Shown here: one piece after another, positions 34,605-45,221 of the stretch
Position numbering within the stretch: position 1 is the stretch's first letter
How the letters are laid out: each line of letters begins with the position of its first letter
NCBI GenBank assembly: GCA_900169235.1
Contig: FWCC01000370.1
Span: 1-64,000 of the forward strand
Reading direction: 5' to 3'
Origin: Zarea fungicola
Taxonomy: Eukaryota > Ascomycota > Sordariomycetes > Hypocreales > Cordycipitaceae
DNA: 64,000 nucleotides
Made by a program: the position numbers and the translations under genes
The notes under the pieces: model-generated
The model's input: the letters and a program-made list of their open reading frames with translations, nothing else
Told to the model about the DNA's origin: nothing
Databases searched by the model: none

Positions 34605-35942
34605 CTACTTTTTATTATTAAACACTTCGCCATCAACATAGTTGACCACTTCTCTTACAGGGGCAAGATAGTCACTGCCTGCTCCAAGAGCAAGCCCTTT
34701 CCTCATAACCGCCCGATAGTTCTGGCCTGGGCTTACCTTGCCCAAGACATATTCTCTCCTAGTCTCCACGCGGGATGGAACGGGGATACTCCGGCCTACG
34801 ATGGCCTCCATTCCCTGCCAAGCGAAAGTGATGGCTTCCTTGGCATCAGACGGAATACCGGCAGCATCGAGCATGACGATTGTAGTCTGGGGGAATGCGT
34901 CCTGCATGAAGGCGACAATATTTGGGTTCTTGGCGCCGCCACCGCACATGTAAATCTCAGCGAGCGGGCCATACTGCGTGGGCATGTAGCGGCGGTAGTG
35001 CTCGACAATGGCCTGGGCGGTAATGCGCGTCACAGTCGCCACAATGTCGTTGGGGGACAGGCCCTTCTTGATGCCCTCATTGATGAGATCATGGGCTATT
35101 GTATCCCGAAAGACTTCCCTTCCCGTAGTTTTGGGAGGTTCCAGGGAAAAGTATGGATGTGTGCGGAGGAAATTGTTCACCATGTCCTGATCGACGGTGC
35201 CGGCCTTGCCCATCTCGCCGTCCTTGTCATACTCTCGCTCTCCATTGGTGAAGAATCGCACAGCAGCATCAATAAAGACGTTTCCAGGCCCAGTATCAAA
35301 GTCAAAAAACTCTTGGTTGAGCTTACCATCAACATCTGGCGGAATAAAGCAAACATTGGCAATTCCGCCAATGTTCTGGCAGGCGCGGAGCCTGGTGGGA
35401 TGCCGCAGAATCAGCGAGTCAAAGAAACCAATCAGAGGTGCACCCTGGCGACCCGCTGCTTGATCAGAGACTCGAAAGTCTGTGACTGTGGTGATTCCTG
35501 TTCGCGCTGCTAGAATACTGCCTTCGGCCATGGTCAAGGCTGATTTCGTCTGGCCTGGCTCGGGCATGCTGAGCAGCCAAATGGTCTGGCCATGCGAGCC
35601 GATGGCGTCAATCGACGACAACGGGACTGCATGGCGGGCAGAGAATTCCATGGCGGCATCTGCGAATGTCTCGCCCAAAAGGACATTGACTTCTGATAAT
35701 TCTTCTGGTGTTGTGGAATTTTCCAGAATCATGCGCATCACGCGCTTCTTGATGCCCTGCGGAAGCGGCACTTCGTCGTATTTCAAAAGTTCAAAGTGCA
35801 TCGGCTCGTCAGCCGAGTTTTGTCTAAATCGGCATAATGCACAGTCAATTCCATCCATGGAAGTTCCAGAATTCAAACCGAGGACGGTCATGTCCAGTGG
35901 TTGGGATGGGAAGTCGCTGGCGATTTGCTGAGAAGAACCCAT
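34605..35942 (-). CDS. Anhydrosugar kinase, AnmK / levoglucosan-kinase family
   Basis: One exon of 445 residues, intronless among intron-containing neighbours. In bacteria AnmK phosphorylates and opens 1,6-anhydro-N-acetylmuramic acid. In fungi and yeasts such as Lipomyces the homologue is levoglucosan kinase, which turns 1,6-anhydroglucose into glucose 6-phosphate using ATP and water. Visible motifs are the nucleotide loop [15 protein letters not shown] (residues 22-36), GSHGQTIW (115-122), [16 protein letters not shown] (155-170), NIGGIANV (190-197) and [11 protein letters not shown] (215-225), where the family's catalytic Asp lies, plus CGGGAKNP. Length (445) is nearer the fungal levoglucosan kinases (about 440) than bacterial AnmK (about 370). 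Together with the adjacent sugar transporter this favours levoglucosan kinase, since fungi lack peptidoglycan; the substrate is inferred. Confidence 0.9.
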   Translation of the reverse strand: MGSSQQIASDFPSQPLDMTVLGLNSGTSMDGIDCALCRFRQNSADEPMHFELLKYDEVPLPQGIKKRVMRMILENSTTPEELSEVNVLLGETFADAAMEFSARHAVPLSSIDAIGSHGQTIWLLSMPEPGQTKSALTMAEGSILAARTGITTVTDFRVSDQAAGRQGAPLIGFFDSLILRHPTRLRACQNIGGIANVCFIPPDVDGKLNQEFFDFDTGPGNVFIDAAVRFFTNGEREYDKDGEMGKAGTVDQDMVNNFLRTHPYFSLEPPKTTGREVFRDTIAHDLINEGIKKGLSPNDIVATVTRITAQAIVEHYRRYMPTQYGPLAEIYMCGGGAKNPNIVAFMQDAFPQTTIVMLDAAGIPSDAKEAITFAWQGMEAIVGRSIPVPSRVETRREYVLGKVSPGQNYRAVMRKGLALGAGSDYLAPVREVVNYVDGEVFNNKK

Positions 35943-36466
35943 GTTGAACAGCTAGATGGTGTAAGCAAGTGAGGAGTTTTTGCGGTCTCAGACTCTGTTT
36001 AATTCATGAAGGCCAAGACAAGGGTCTATTTATTTTAAATCAAGCCAAGGAACCTCCTTGGGTATCAATGCGAAGGACAATAATTGGGTTTCGGCACAAG
36101 CTACGTCTAAACGCCAAAACGCCTAATTGTGGCTAGCATGATGTGTCTAAATTCTGAGGCTTAAGCATTTAAGCGTTTAAGCGTTTTGGCGTCCCAACCC
36201 CAGTATCTCGGTTGATCTCCAACTCCCCGCATGACTAGTCTGGGGTAGTGCATGGCCAGATCAAATCAACTTCTCAGCTCTCAGCCACGCTTGAACTGAC
36301 ACGACTAAGAGGTTATGGAGGAGCAGTATAAATAAAACTTGTTCTTCCCCGAGAAAAGGATTTATGAGTACGAAATGCATCCAACACCACATACTTGGCT
36401 GTAAGGGAAAACAGAATAGAACTGTATCTTCATTAGTTGCTGGGTCCCTGACTCGCTTGCTTCATC
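35943..36466. promoter_or_regulatory. Divergent promoter of the anhydrosugar kinase and sugar transporter
   Basis: 524 bp between divergent start codons. It contains a perfect 12-bp inverted repeat, ACGCCAAAACGC at 36111-36122 and GCGTTTTGGCGT at 36181-36192, whose arms are 58 bp apart. A three-copy 8-bp tandem, TTAAGC(A/G)T, lies at 36161-36184 and runs directly into the right arm. A TATAAATA element is present at about 36326 on the transporter side. These are good candidates for binding sites of the cluster's Zn2Cys6 regulator. Confidence 0.6.
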
Positions 36467-38341
36467 ATGCCCAAACTCCAGGTTTGGAGCCATTTGCCTG
36501 GCAAGGCTGTGCTATTCTTTACCGATGTCATCGCTGCAACGGCCCTGATTTTTGAAGGTGAGCTCTACATATTTCTTGTTAACCTCAAATCTGAAACTGA
36601 CCCGCGGCAACTGCACAGGTTATAATCAAGGTGTCATGGGCACCGTCAGCGACACTCCTGGCTTCGTCGAGATGGCCCAAATTGGTGAAAATGGTGTCGC
36701 GACCAATTCCGTCAAGCAGGGCGGCCTCATCGCGGCATACTACTTTGGAGGGATGTGGGGGTGCTTCATTGGTGGTGAGTAATTCCATCACCGCACTCTC
36801 TCGCACACAAAACTACTGTCATACTAACCATGGGGCTCTCAGGATGGGTCGGTGACAAGATTGGCCGCAAGCGCGGCATGATTGCCGGTGTGCTTCTCGG
36901 AATCACGGGCGCCGCTCTCATGGCCGGCAGCGTCAACTCCAACATGTTCATCTGCGCCCGAATCATAGCCGGTCTGGGCATCGGCTTCGTCAACGCCATT
37001 ATCCTCCCCTGGGTCAGCGAGATTTCCGAGTCCCATGACCGCGGCGCCAAGTTTTCGCTCGTATTTGTGGCCAACTTTCTGGGCATTGTGATTGCCTACT
37101 GGCTCAACTTTGGTATTCGCAACACAAACATTCAATTTCGCTGGCGCTTTCCGCTCGGCTTCATGGCCATTCCACTCTTCATTGTTGGCGCTGCCCTTCC
37201 ATTTCTGCCAGAATCACCACGGTAAGGCGATTTCTTTTGGGGGCTCGAAATCATGTACAGTTCGACACTAACATCTTCTCAGGTGGCTGATTGCAAACGG
37301 TAAACGAGACGAATCAATCCAGATCCTCTGCAAAATACGAGGTGACCTTTCGCCCGATGATCCCAAGATTGTGACGGAAGTTGCCCAGCTAGATGCCTCT
37401 GTGGCCAACGGCTATCAAAAACGCGGCGAGTTTGTCAACCTCGCTCTCGGAGGTCGCTACTCTGGCAAACTACATCTTGGTCGACGAGCTGTCATGGGCT
37501 TTGCTCTTCAATGGATCCAGCAATGGACTGGAATCCTTGCCATTGTCGGCTGGGCCGGAAAGGTCTTCAGTCTCGCTGGTTTCGACGCGTACAAGTCTCT
37601 CTGGTTGGCCGGCCTCGTAAACACCTTTGGTATCCCAGGAACTGCTGCTGCTGCTCTGGTGATTGATCGCATGGGGCGCATCAAGTCTCTCATGATCTCA
37701 TTCATCACCCAGGGTATCGCGCTGTTCATGGTTGCAGGGTTCATCAAAACTTCAGAGGACTCTGCCAAGACCGACCCAACAAAGTCAGCCCAGTACGGTA
37801 CTGCTGCAGCCTCGTTTGTATTTGTCTACATCTGGTATGTAAATTTGCGTTGGGCTGGGAGGGCGCCATTCACTGACTGTGCATTAGGTTCTTTACAATG
37901 TTCAACATTGTGCCATGCTGGATCTATGGCACCGAAATTTGGCCACAAGAGATTCGTGCCAAAGGCTACAGCTTCACCATTTTTGGCTGGGCCTGTGGGT
38001 GTGGCATGACGCAATTTGTGATTCCCATTATGCTAGCAAAACTCGGGTACGGTACGTACATCTTCTTTGGTGCCATAAATATTTTGGCCATGCCCATTGT
38101 CTGGTTCTTGTTCCCCGAGTCAGCAAGGCGATCTCTGGAGGAGATGAACTTGCTCTTCACAAGTGAAAGTCTTCTTGTGAGCGCTAATATGCAGGAATAT
38201 CGTCGACGCATTGACGATGCGGGTGGTGATATTGCTGTGGCTTCGAGACTCTTGCTGGACGAAGTAGAAGGTACAGTTCGACAAGTTCAGAGCACAGGCA
38301 AGACTCTCGAAGAGCAGTCTGCAGAGTTGGAGAAGGCATGA
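36467..38341 (+). CDS. MFS sugar transporter (divergent partner of the anhydrosugar kinase)
   Basis: Five exons (36467-36557, 36619-36774, 36843-37221, 37283-37834, 37888-38341) give 543 residues. It is a 12-segment sugar porter: EGYNQGVMGTVSDTP in TM1, GWVGDKIGRKRG in the 2-3 loop, RIIAGLGIGFVNA, FLPESPRWLIANGK after TM6, FALQWIQQWTGI in TM7, and WFLFPESARRSLEEM near the end. The sugar-porter PESPR and PES(A/T)RRSLEE motifs are clear. The substrate is unknown. Its divergent pairing with an AnmK/levoglucosan-kinase homologue suggests an anhydrosugar. The N-terminus is short (MPKLQVWSHLPGK) with the ATG directly before the first membrane segment. Confidence 0.9.
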
Positions 38342-38465
38342 GAAGATGGCGTTCCATCACTGGCTTGTGCTCAATAGTGGGAGCTTGGTCGCTTAGTATG
38401 ATTAGTGATTTATTAATAATTCAATTCTATTTGATTTCGTTGCCGCATGGCAAAAGCCGTGGCAT

Positions 38466-40355
38466 TCAGCCTAGATCAAAGTTCCAGGTCAAGTCCCCTA
38501 AGATGTCACCTGTAATCTCCAGCATCCAGTTCGGCCGGTCTATATTGACCTCGCTATAAGGTTGCTGTTCTTGACCGTCAATAACTGATTGCTGCAAAAG
38601 CTCATCAGAATTTATGACTGGGGCTGCCGACAATGCGGCTTCTTTCCTTCGCGCTATATCTTCGTCGATATGAGAAACCAAAGACCTCAGCCGTGTGCTT
38701 GCACCAGAGTCATGATGAATGACCTCTAGGCTTTCTAGAAGCTGGGCGAGAGAAAGCATCACATCCCGAATTCTTTCATAGTCAGTCTCGCTCAAGGACT
38801 CTTCGGTGACGGAAGCAAGAATCGTTCCGATTCCACCAAGATGATAGAGAAGCGGATTGGAAATTGCCAAAAGATAGGCAACGGGAATCGACTTGAAAGA
38901 TGCAACAACATCGCTCGCGATTTCGCAACGCTCTTCGACACTTGCTCCGTCGACGGCAAGTAGTACAATACGCAAAAGCTGCAAAGTTGCCGTGATGTTG
39001 GCAGCCTGAAAGCCGAAGCGATCCGTCTTGGTGTTGTAGATCATCTGAGGTGTATGTTTGAACAAGCTTGGTAGACTGTAGTACTTTTGCAAAACTTTAG
39101 CCTGCACGGATGTTTTGGCAATGGCCAGGTCGTCATCCAGGATTTCGCGCAAGAAAGCGCTCCTCGTCGCGTGACACCGTCGGCCTTGAAATCCCGCCAG
39201 GGCGTGCTCGAGAACACGATACAAATCAGTCACAAAGTTCCATCCATACATCCAACAGCTGGCACGGCTAGCATCATCGGGGGTAAAGGCGGGCTCAAGG
39301 TCGGTGGCAGCCGAAAGGTCGTGACCGGCAATGCCGTTGTCATCGATGGACTCATCATCGACTTCGACGGGATAGGCTACATTGGATTGGTGCTCTCTGC
39401 ATCGAATAATGCTACCCCAGACCACTGCAGAGTATATGTCCAAGGTGTACATGGACCAGAACTGGAGAGTCTTTGTCAGCAGGCATCTCCTGCATCAAGG
39501 TAGATGGAGGTCCGGGATCCTTACCAATCTTCTGCGCTCCTCCCGCTCTATAATCCCGATATTTCGTGGCCAATTGGATTCATCATGTAGCCCATCCATT
39601 GCTACCAGTGTATGGTAAATGCCTAAATGCATATGCAAATCTCGTGTTCGCCCTTCCTGGATTGCCGCTACAGCCAATATTGCATGGGCTTGGACAACAT
39701 GAATGTCGGCCTCAGTCATGAGACTAACTAAAAGCTGCTTTGCCTCATTGTAGAATACCTCTGGCTTTAACGCGTACAGCGGTGGCATATCCCATCTTGT
39801 GTTGGTGACTGATCCGTCACGCACTCGGCCACTGACCAGAGCGCACACGGCCATCACCAAAGCAAAGAGAGACTTGTGTGCAGTGTACTCAGCCCGCGAG
39901 ATGCGCCGAAGGAACGAAGGTTGGTGAAAGAATGGGAATATGGGATAGACAATTTCAAAGTAAATCTCAACGAGATCTATGATGATTGCCTGGCTCGCAG
40001 CATTTGGAGCTTTCCAAGAGGCCGTGTCCGTGCCCAACGCGTGTGCCGTGGCTGATTCAGCTTCTCGGTCGCTGTTTCCGTGCGACACGCTGGCTTGAAT
40101 AGTTGCTGAAGGATGAGATTCATCTTGCTCAAGTGGCTTGCCGCTGGTATCAGGACTTGTCCGTCGAGGCTTCGTTCCACGTTTATGTGGTGTCCGATTG
40201 TAGGTGCATGGTTGCGCAAACGCCTCACAATTTTGGCAGGCGAGGGCATTTCCCGAAGGGCGGCACCGGATGCTGCGCTGATGGCAGTAATCACATGCCT
40301 GTGTAATCCTACGACGCTTCAAGCCTGAGGACCTTGAACTCTCCGTAGTGGCCAT
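38466..40355 (-). CDS. Zn2Cys6 transcription factor with fungal-specific regulatory domain
   Basis: Two exons (40355-39525 and 39470-38466) give 611 residues. The binuclear zinc cluster has cysteines 21, 24, 31, 40, 43 and 50 (CDYCHQRSIRC, then CQNC and C), preceded by basic KRRR. A Ser/Thr-rich linker leads to a fungal-specific domain (Fungal_trans-like): IIIDLVEIYFEIVYPIFPFFHQPSFLRR around 125-150, REERRRLTLQFWSMYTLDIYSAVVWG across the intron, and typical helical repeats beyond. This class commonly regulates neighbouring sugar and secondary-metabolism genes. It is convergent with the sugar transporter (about 125 bp apart) and is the likely regulator of that gene and the kinase; this is inference. 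Confidence 0.9.
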
Positions 40356-41550
40356 GCTGCGGGCGTGTCAGGGGTTGTGCATCCTGGGGTTGAATGCCGA
40401 GTCGTCGGTCGGAGCCGGAATAGTAATCACCCGGAAGCCACCATCCGGTGAGGCTGCTTGAACTCTGTCCGGGCCGGTCAATTAAGAAGTGACAGGCAGT
40501 TTCTGTCGGACGGATGTTTGCTGTTGTTGGTTGGAATGCAGGGAAGAGCTAGTTAGCTGTAACGATGGGTCCACAAACATAAATTTTTAATTATCGGCGC
40601 TAATAAATTACATCCTAGCTTGATCAACGAGTGCCAAGATAGTGCGCGGGAACATGGAGAATGATGGTGCAATTTGGCGGAACAAAGTTGTGGGATATTC
40701 CTCCTTCCCATAGCGGTCGCTCCAGACTCTTCACTCTCCGACTATTCAAGATTCATAAAATTTTATTCCGTCAGTCGTTTGAATGCGATACTACCTAGAC
40801 TGACTTGAAATGAGGTTCGGCTCGTCACTCTTGCTACGAGTAATAGTCCACCAGGTTGCATGGGTTGAGAGATGATGCTCTCAACAGATGCAGGCTGGTA
40901 ACTTGGTTCAATTCAAAATATGGCTTAATATGCGGGAGGGATTCCTTCTCTCTATACCATGCCTAATTTAAAATAAGGAATTGTGTACGGCAGTTTACCT
41001 TGTCTGCAGGTAAGCACCGCGTCTGCCAGCGAGCGACCTACACAGCTACGAGCCTACAGTGGTTCCTATAGGGCCTTCGCGCTAGCCGGCCAGCTATTGA
41101 GGCTATTCGTATTTTTATACTTGAATACCTCTCACTTAATTTCACTTAATTTGTTGCCAACGTTCATCTATGTGGTGATTTTATACATTTACTTATATAG
41201 TAGTCCTTCCATTGTCTGTGCAACTACAACTGCAGCTTCCCCCTTGTGCATAATTGTATCCTTCCACCAGCTACGGAACGGCAGTCCCTAGCCCGAGTCA
41301 ACATTTACATCGCCGACACTTCTGGCAACCCAATACTAGTTGGTGCACATATTTTAGAAAGCATCAACACTTGCGTCCCATACTGCAATATACACTCTGT
41401 TGACTGCTGGGGCTTTTTTGTTGTACGCACCGTATATGGGGATGATATTGACAGTGGGCACATTACAAGTACCGCCATTTGAATCTTCTACACTGGCACT
41501 ATAGTTCCTACCCTATAGTCTTAACGCTTGTGTAACGAAGTTACAAGTTA

Positions 41551-41797
41551 NNNNNNNNNNNNNNNNNNNNNNNNNNNNNNNNNNNNNNNNNNNNNNNNNN
41601 NNNNNNNNNNNNNNNNNNNNNNNNNNNNNNNNNNNNNNNNNNNNNNNNNNNNNNNNNNNNNNNNNNNNNNNNNNNNNNNNNNNNNNNNNNNNNNNNNNNN
41701 NNNNNNNNNNNNNNNNNNNNNNNNNNNNNNNNNNNNNNNNNNNNNNNNNNNNNNNNNNNNNNNNNNNNNNNNNNNNNNNNNNNNNNNNNNNNNNNNN
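41551..41797. other. Assembly gap (247 N)
   Basis: Undetermined bases. The flanks contain short near-repeats (gtaacgaagttacaagtta on the left, cagttgttacag on the right), consistent with a collapsed repeat. Confidence 1.
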
Positions 41798-42085
41798 CAG
41801 TTATAGACAGTTGTTACAGCTTGACTTGAATGGCTGTAGTACAGACTCGACAATATTTCTAACGGACGACATAATGTACAATTTATTATTGCCTCTCGTT
41901 CTGGGCAGCCTTCTTATAGTATTTTGTGAACGCCAGCAATTGCTGGCTTGGTAGGGAGTGGCATAGGATTGACCTTAATGACAAACGATATGGAGGCAGA
42001 GCAGGCTATGGCGGTAACATTGACAAGAACCTACGCCATTTTGAACGGTAGCTTAATTTAGTTTCATGGCGTTTTGTCCAGTATT

Positions 42086-42305
42086 CTGACTAGGAGCCCT
42101 GAAATTCATCCAAACGAGGTGAGAATCAGCTCACGAACTAGCTGTTTTTGGGTAGTGGTCTTCATGTCAATTACATGACACACTATCCGTGGCATTTGTG
42201 CGTTCAGCATAGTAAAACAACATCCCACAAAGTAAAAATTAAATTTCAACTTGCTTTGGCTGGTTCTCAAAGTGAGTTGGATGCATTTCAGGGCTCCCTG
42301 ACTAG
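42086..42305. mobile_element. MITE-like element with terminal inverted repeats and target-site duplication
   Basis: The left end GGAGCCCTGAAAT (42093-42105) is the exact reverse complement of the right end ATTTCAGGGCTCC (42285-42297). The similarity extends imperfectly to about 40 bp per arm, including CATCCAA / TTGGATG and the gag/gttctca segment. Both ends are flanked by CTGACTAG (42086-42093 and 42298-42305), a 7-8 bp direct duplication, the size left by hAT transposases. The body is about 205 bp with no coding capacity and a small internal palindrome near 42160-42180. Classification as hAT-derived is inferred from duplication length only. Confidence 0.75.
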
Positions 42306-45221
42306 TGAGCGCTTGACATTCAACTAAGTTAGACTAGCAAGTGGCTTTATTGACAAGTTTCCTGGCGACCTTTTTTTGCAGGCCGGCATTTCTTAGATAG
42401 GTTTAGCGCCATAGATGCCTGTAAATGAACATGGCCTATCTAGGAGCAACTGTAAGAGCCTTGATTGTTGAGTACGGCCTGTCAGTTTAGGCTATGACAA
42501 CCGCCTATATAGTTAAAAGATACGTAATATAGGATTGATTCTTATCGAGTAAAGATTTTCTGTGCATTTCGTGCATTTCGTGCAGAAAATACGTAGTAAT
42601 GCCCGCATCCCCTAAATGTGGACAGCAAGACAGGGCATTCAGGTTTCTTGGCGTGGAATCCCAATGAGGTAGTATCAAGCCGTGTTGCTCGTTGCTGCCC
42701 GGAGGATCCGCTAATTAAAGCCTGCTTCTCAGAAAAAATTATTATGTTCCAATCCTGCATTATTAGTCAACTTTCAGGCTGAGGGAAGGATTCAGCTGCA
42801 GCCGTTGTCCTGGTGCATCTCATTTGCCAGCAATCCACAACTTTGTAAATGCTGTGCCTCCGTGTACAGTGTACATGAGGGAATTATGCAGAGGGTCCTC
42901 TGGCTATCAATGAATTCAATCCAATGAGCTCATGCGAAATGATTAATGCCACACTTAATAAGGAGTGACCCCACGCCCCTTCCACATACTAACGACGCAG
43001 AGAGAGTCAACATCTGCAGGGCTGCATCATGCACTACCAGGCCATTTACAAATAAAATGCACAACAGAACTTGTGCTGCTAGTAGTAAAATGCTCGTAGA
43101 AGCAAAGATGTATGAGAATCAGCGGTCAAGACAGAGGTAGTCAAGCCTGTCCACCACCGAATATCATACGCAGAGCCTAAAGCATCCGCCTCCGAGTCTC
43201 CGACACAGGACAATGGGCAACCTATGTCTCTGCGAAGACAACGACATCCGAAATCCACACTATTCGTATTCGCCACTAGTGTTTCTTCTTCCACTAGTAC
43301 ATGCATCCACAAATAACCCCCTGGTCCGTGCAATGTAAATATTGTAAAGAAGCGGTTCGTGGTGCTTATAAAACAACTGCCGCCGTCAGCCACGGTTGAA
43401 GTCTGCTTCTGCGATTGAGGGTAGTACTCAGCATAGCCAAGACGCCACAAACGAACAGCTAACGGCTCAATGGGTCTTGCTAGCATTAGTTGCAGCATAC
43501 TTTAGGGGATAAGCGTCTTAATGCAGCTCGTTGTGCTGGCTTGTGCCAAGGTCTCATTTACTCCAGCAGAGATGCCCAAAACGGCGCATTACCCAATGCG
43601 GCATGCTCTGAGACATGGTCGCCCTCACCTACGACGCACATACCACTCACTCCGTTGCTAGAACCGAAAACATGTACGCTGCATGCTTCCAGAAAGAAAA
43701 CTTTTTTTTTCGGTTCCTTCATCCCAGTCTTACTGGGCCAGTCAAGTCATGAGACCAGTTGTGAGTGGAGCTACAGGTTGTCAAAACTTGAGCCGCCATT
43801 TTTGTCTTCCCCCCACAGGGAAACTAGGATCGCCACGGTGTGCTCCAAGCGCCTGTGTATTGTGGGAACCCAAGGCTCGTCCGCCATCGACGAAACTCTT
43901 GGGTTTTTGTGCCTAGAGATCCTCCTTGGCGAGCCAGAAGCAAGCATCACGGTCTGGGCTCTCACTTACACGACGAACCTGACTCCAGCCATGCCACTCT
44001 ACTAGTTGATTTGTAAGTGGAAAGAAATATACCTTGTAGGGAGCGCCTTCTAGTTTCAACCAACCCCAATCTCAAGAAATACTGCTGCCTAGCAAATGGC
44101 CCCTCTCCTGGCCGCCGCCACACATCAACCCCATAGTCGTTAAACTGCTGCCTACGGTAACGCCGCATGGCCATGCGCCTAAACAGAGAGTACCTGGACT
44201 AATTAAAAGAAAATTAAGAAATGAAACTAAGCCAGCTTATTTCAACGGCTCCGTGGATCAAAAGACTTCGCGGGGAAGTAAACTTTGCGTGGCCTCGCCT
44301 GAGACGACGTTGCTTGTCTATACTTTGACGACATCTGTCTCCTGTAAGCCACCATCGTGCGGCCCTGCGGCAATGAAATTAAAACCCATTTGCTTTTTCA
44401 CTCAAAATCACAGCCCAAGGGGTCGAGGGTAAAATGGGGCGGCGACCGCGGAGAGCTGTTTTTAACTGGATGTGGCGTAATTAATGGCGTGCACATCGTC
44501 CAATCTGAGCCAACCAGTCGCTGTCCTACTGGGGCTCTCCGAGTCCCGATTATGGCTGGCGGCGCCCGCTGCAATTCAGATTTTTTCTTTGCCCAGCACG
44601 CGCCACATGTGGGTTTTTGTTCTAGAATAAAGTCGGGTAAGCAACGACTTATTTCTGCCCCCTTGAGTGTTGAGGAAATGGACTCGGGGCCCCGCGTGGA
44701 CGACACCTGGGGTACTCCAGCTTTCCAGGACGGATGGGGGGGAACAAGAGATAACCACGGGTTCAGCTGGAGGATTGTCTATCAATCAGGCTCGGACAGC
44801 TCAAAGCGGCCAAAGATAAAGGGAACAACTGTGATGAGCTGCACCACTGAGACAACCCAGTCTGGCCTAGCTCCACGGCCGTGTCTCAGTGTCGGACTGC
44901 TTCTGGGGCGGATGAGCTGGCCGAGATGGGAAAGCTTGGGGCTTGGCGCCACAAAAATCTTAGTTGTTTTAGCCCTTTCGGAGCCAAAAGCTCTCAAGTA
45001 ACGCTGTGACCGGTACGGTAACGGGGAGGAAAAAACAAGCACGGGGAAGCGACAGTTCGCGGGGGTGGTTCCCACCTCACGAAAGCAGCTTGTTGCTTTT
45101 TTGATAAAAGGTCAAGGTGTCGCCCACCTTCTCTTTTGAAAATATTCCCCTTCTCTATCATCATCTCTTCTCTTCTTCCAATTCGAGGTTCACAAGACCA
45201 GTCTCTTGTTACACCGTCATC

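Larger units (their letters stand above)
40356..45221. other. Gene-poor region, 4.9 kb, containing an assembly gap
   Basis: No gene is supported. Frames such as 43079-43498 (minus), 43490-44005 and 44357-45001 (plus) have no motifs, and the last begins at a GTG, not an ATG. The region holds a run of N at 41551-41797 and a transposon-like element at 42086-42305. The 300 bp before 45222 is the promoter and leader of the next transporter. Confidence 0.5.

Noticed and set aside
41499..41520. Short palindrome ACTATAG...CTATAGT next to the gap
   Set aside because: Only a 7-bp stem in AT-rich sequence; too weak to call a functional hairpin or element.
42393..42455. Imperfect inverted repeat TAGATAGG...CCTATCTA
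   Set aside because: Short arms with bulges and no flanking duplication; not enough to call a second transposon.
43079..43498. 139-codon minus-strand frame in the gene-poor region
   Set aside because: No recognisable domain, signal peptide or splice partner; composition looks random.
44357..45001. 214-codon plus-strand frame upstream of the sugar transporter
   Set aside because: It begins at GTG rather than ATG, has low-complexity Trp/Gly-rich sequence, no homologous motif, and overlaps comparable frames on the other strand. More likely promoter sequence.
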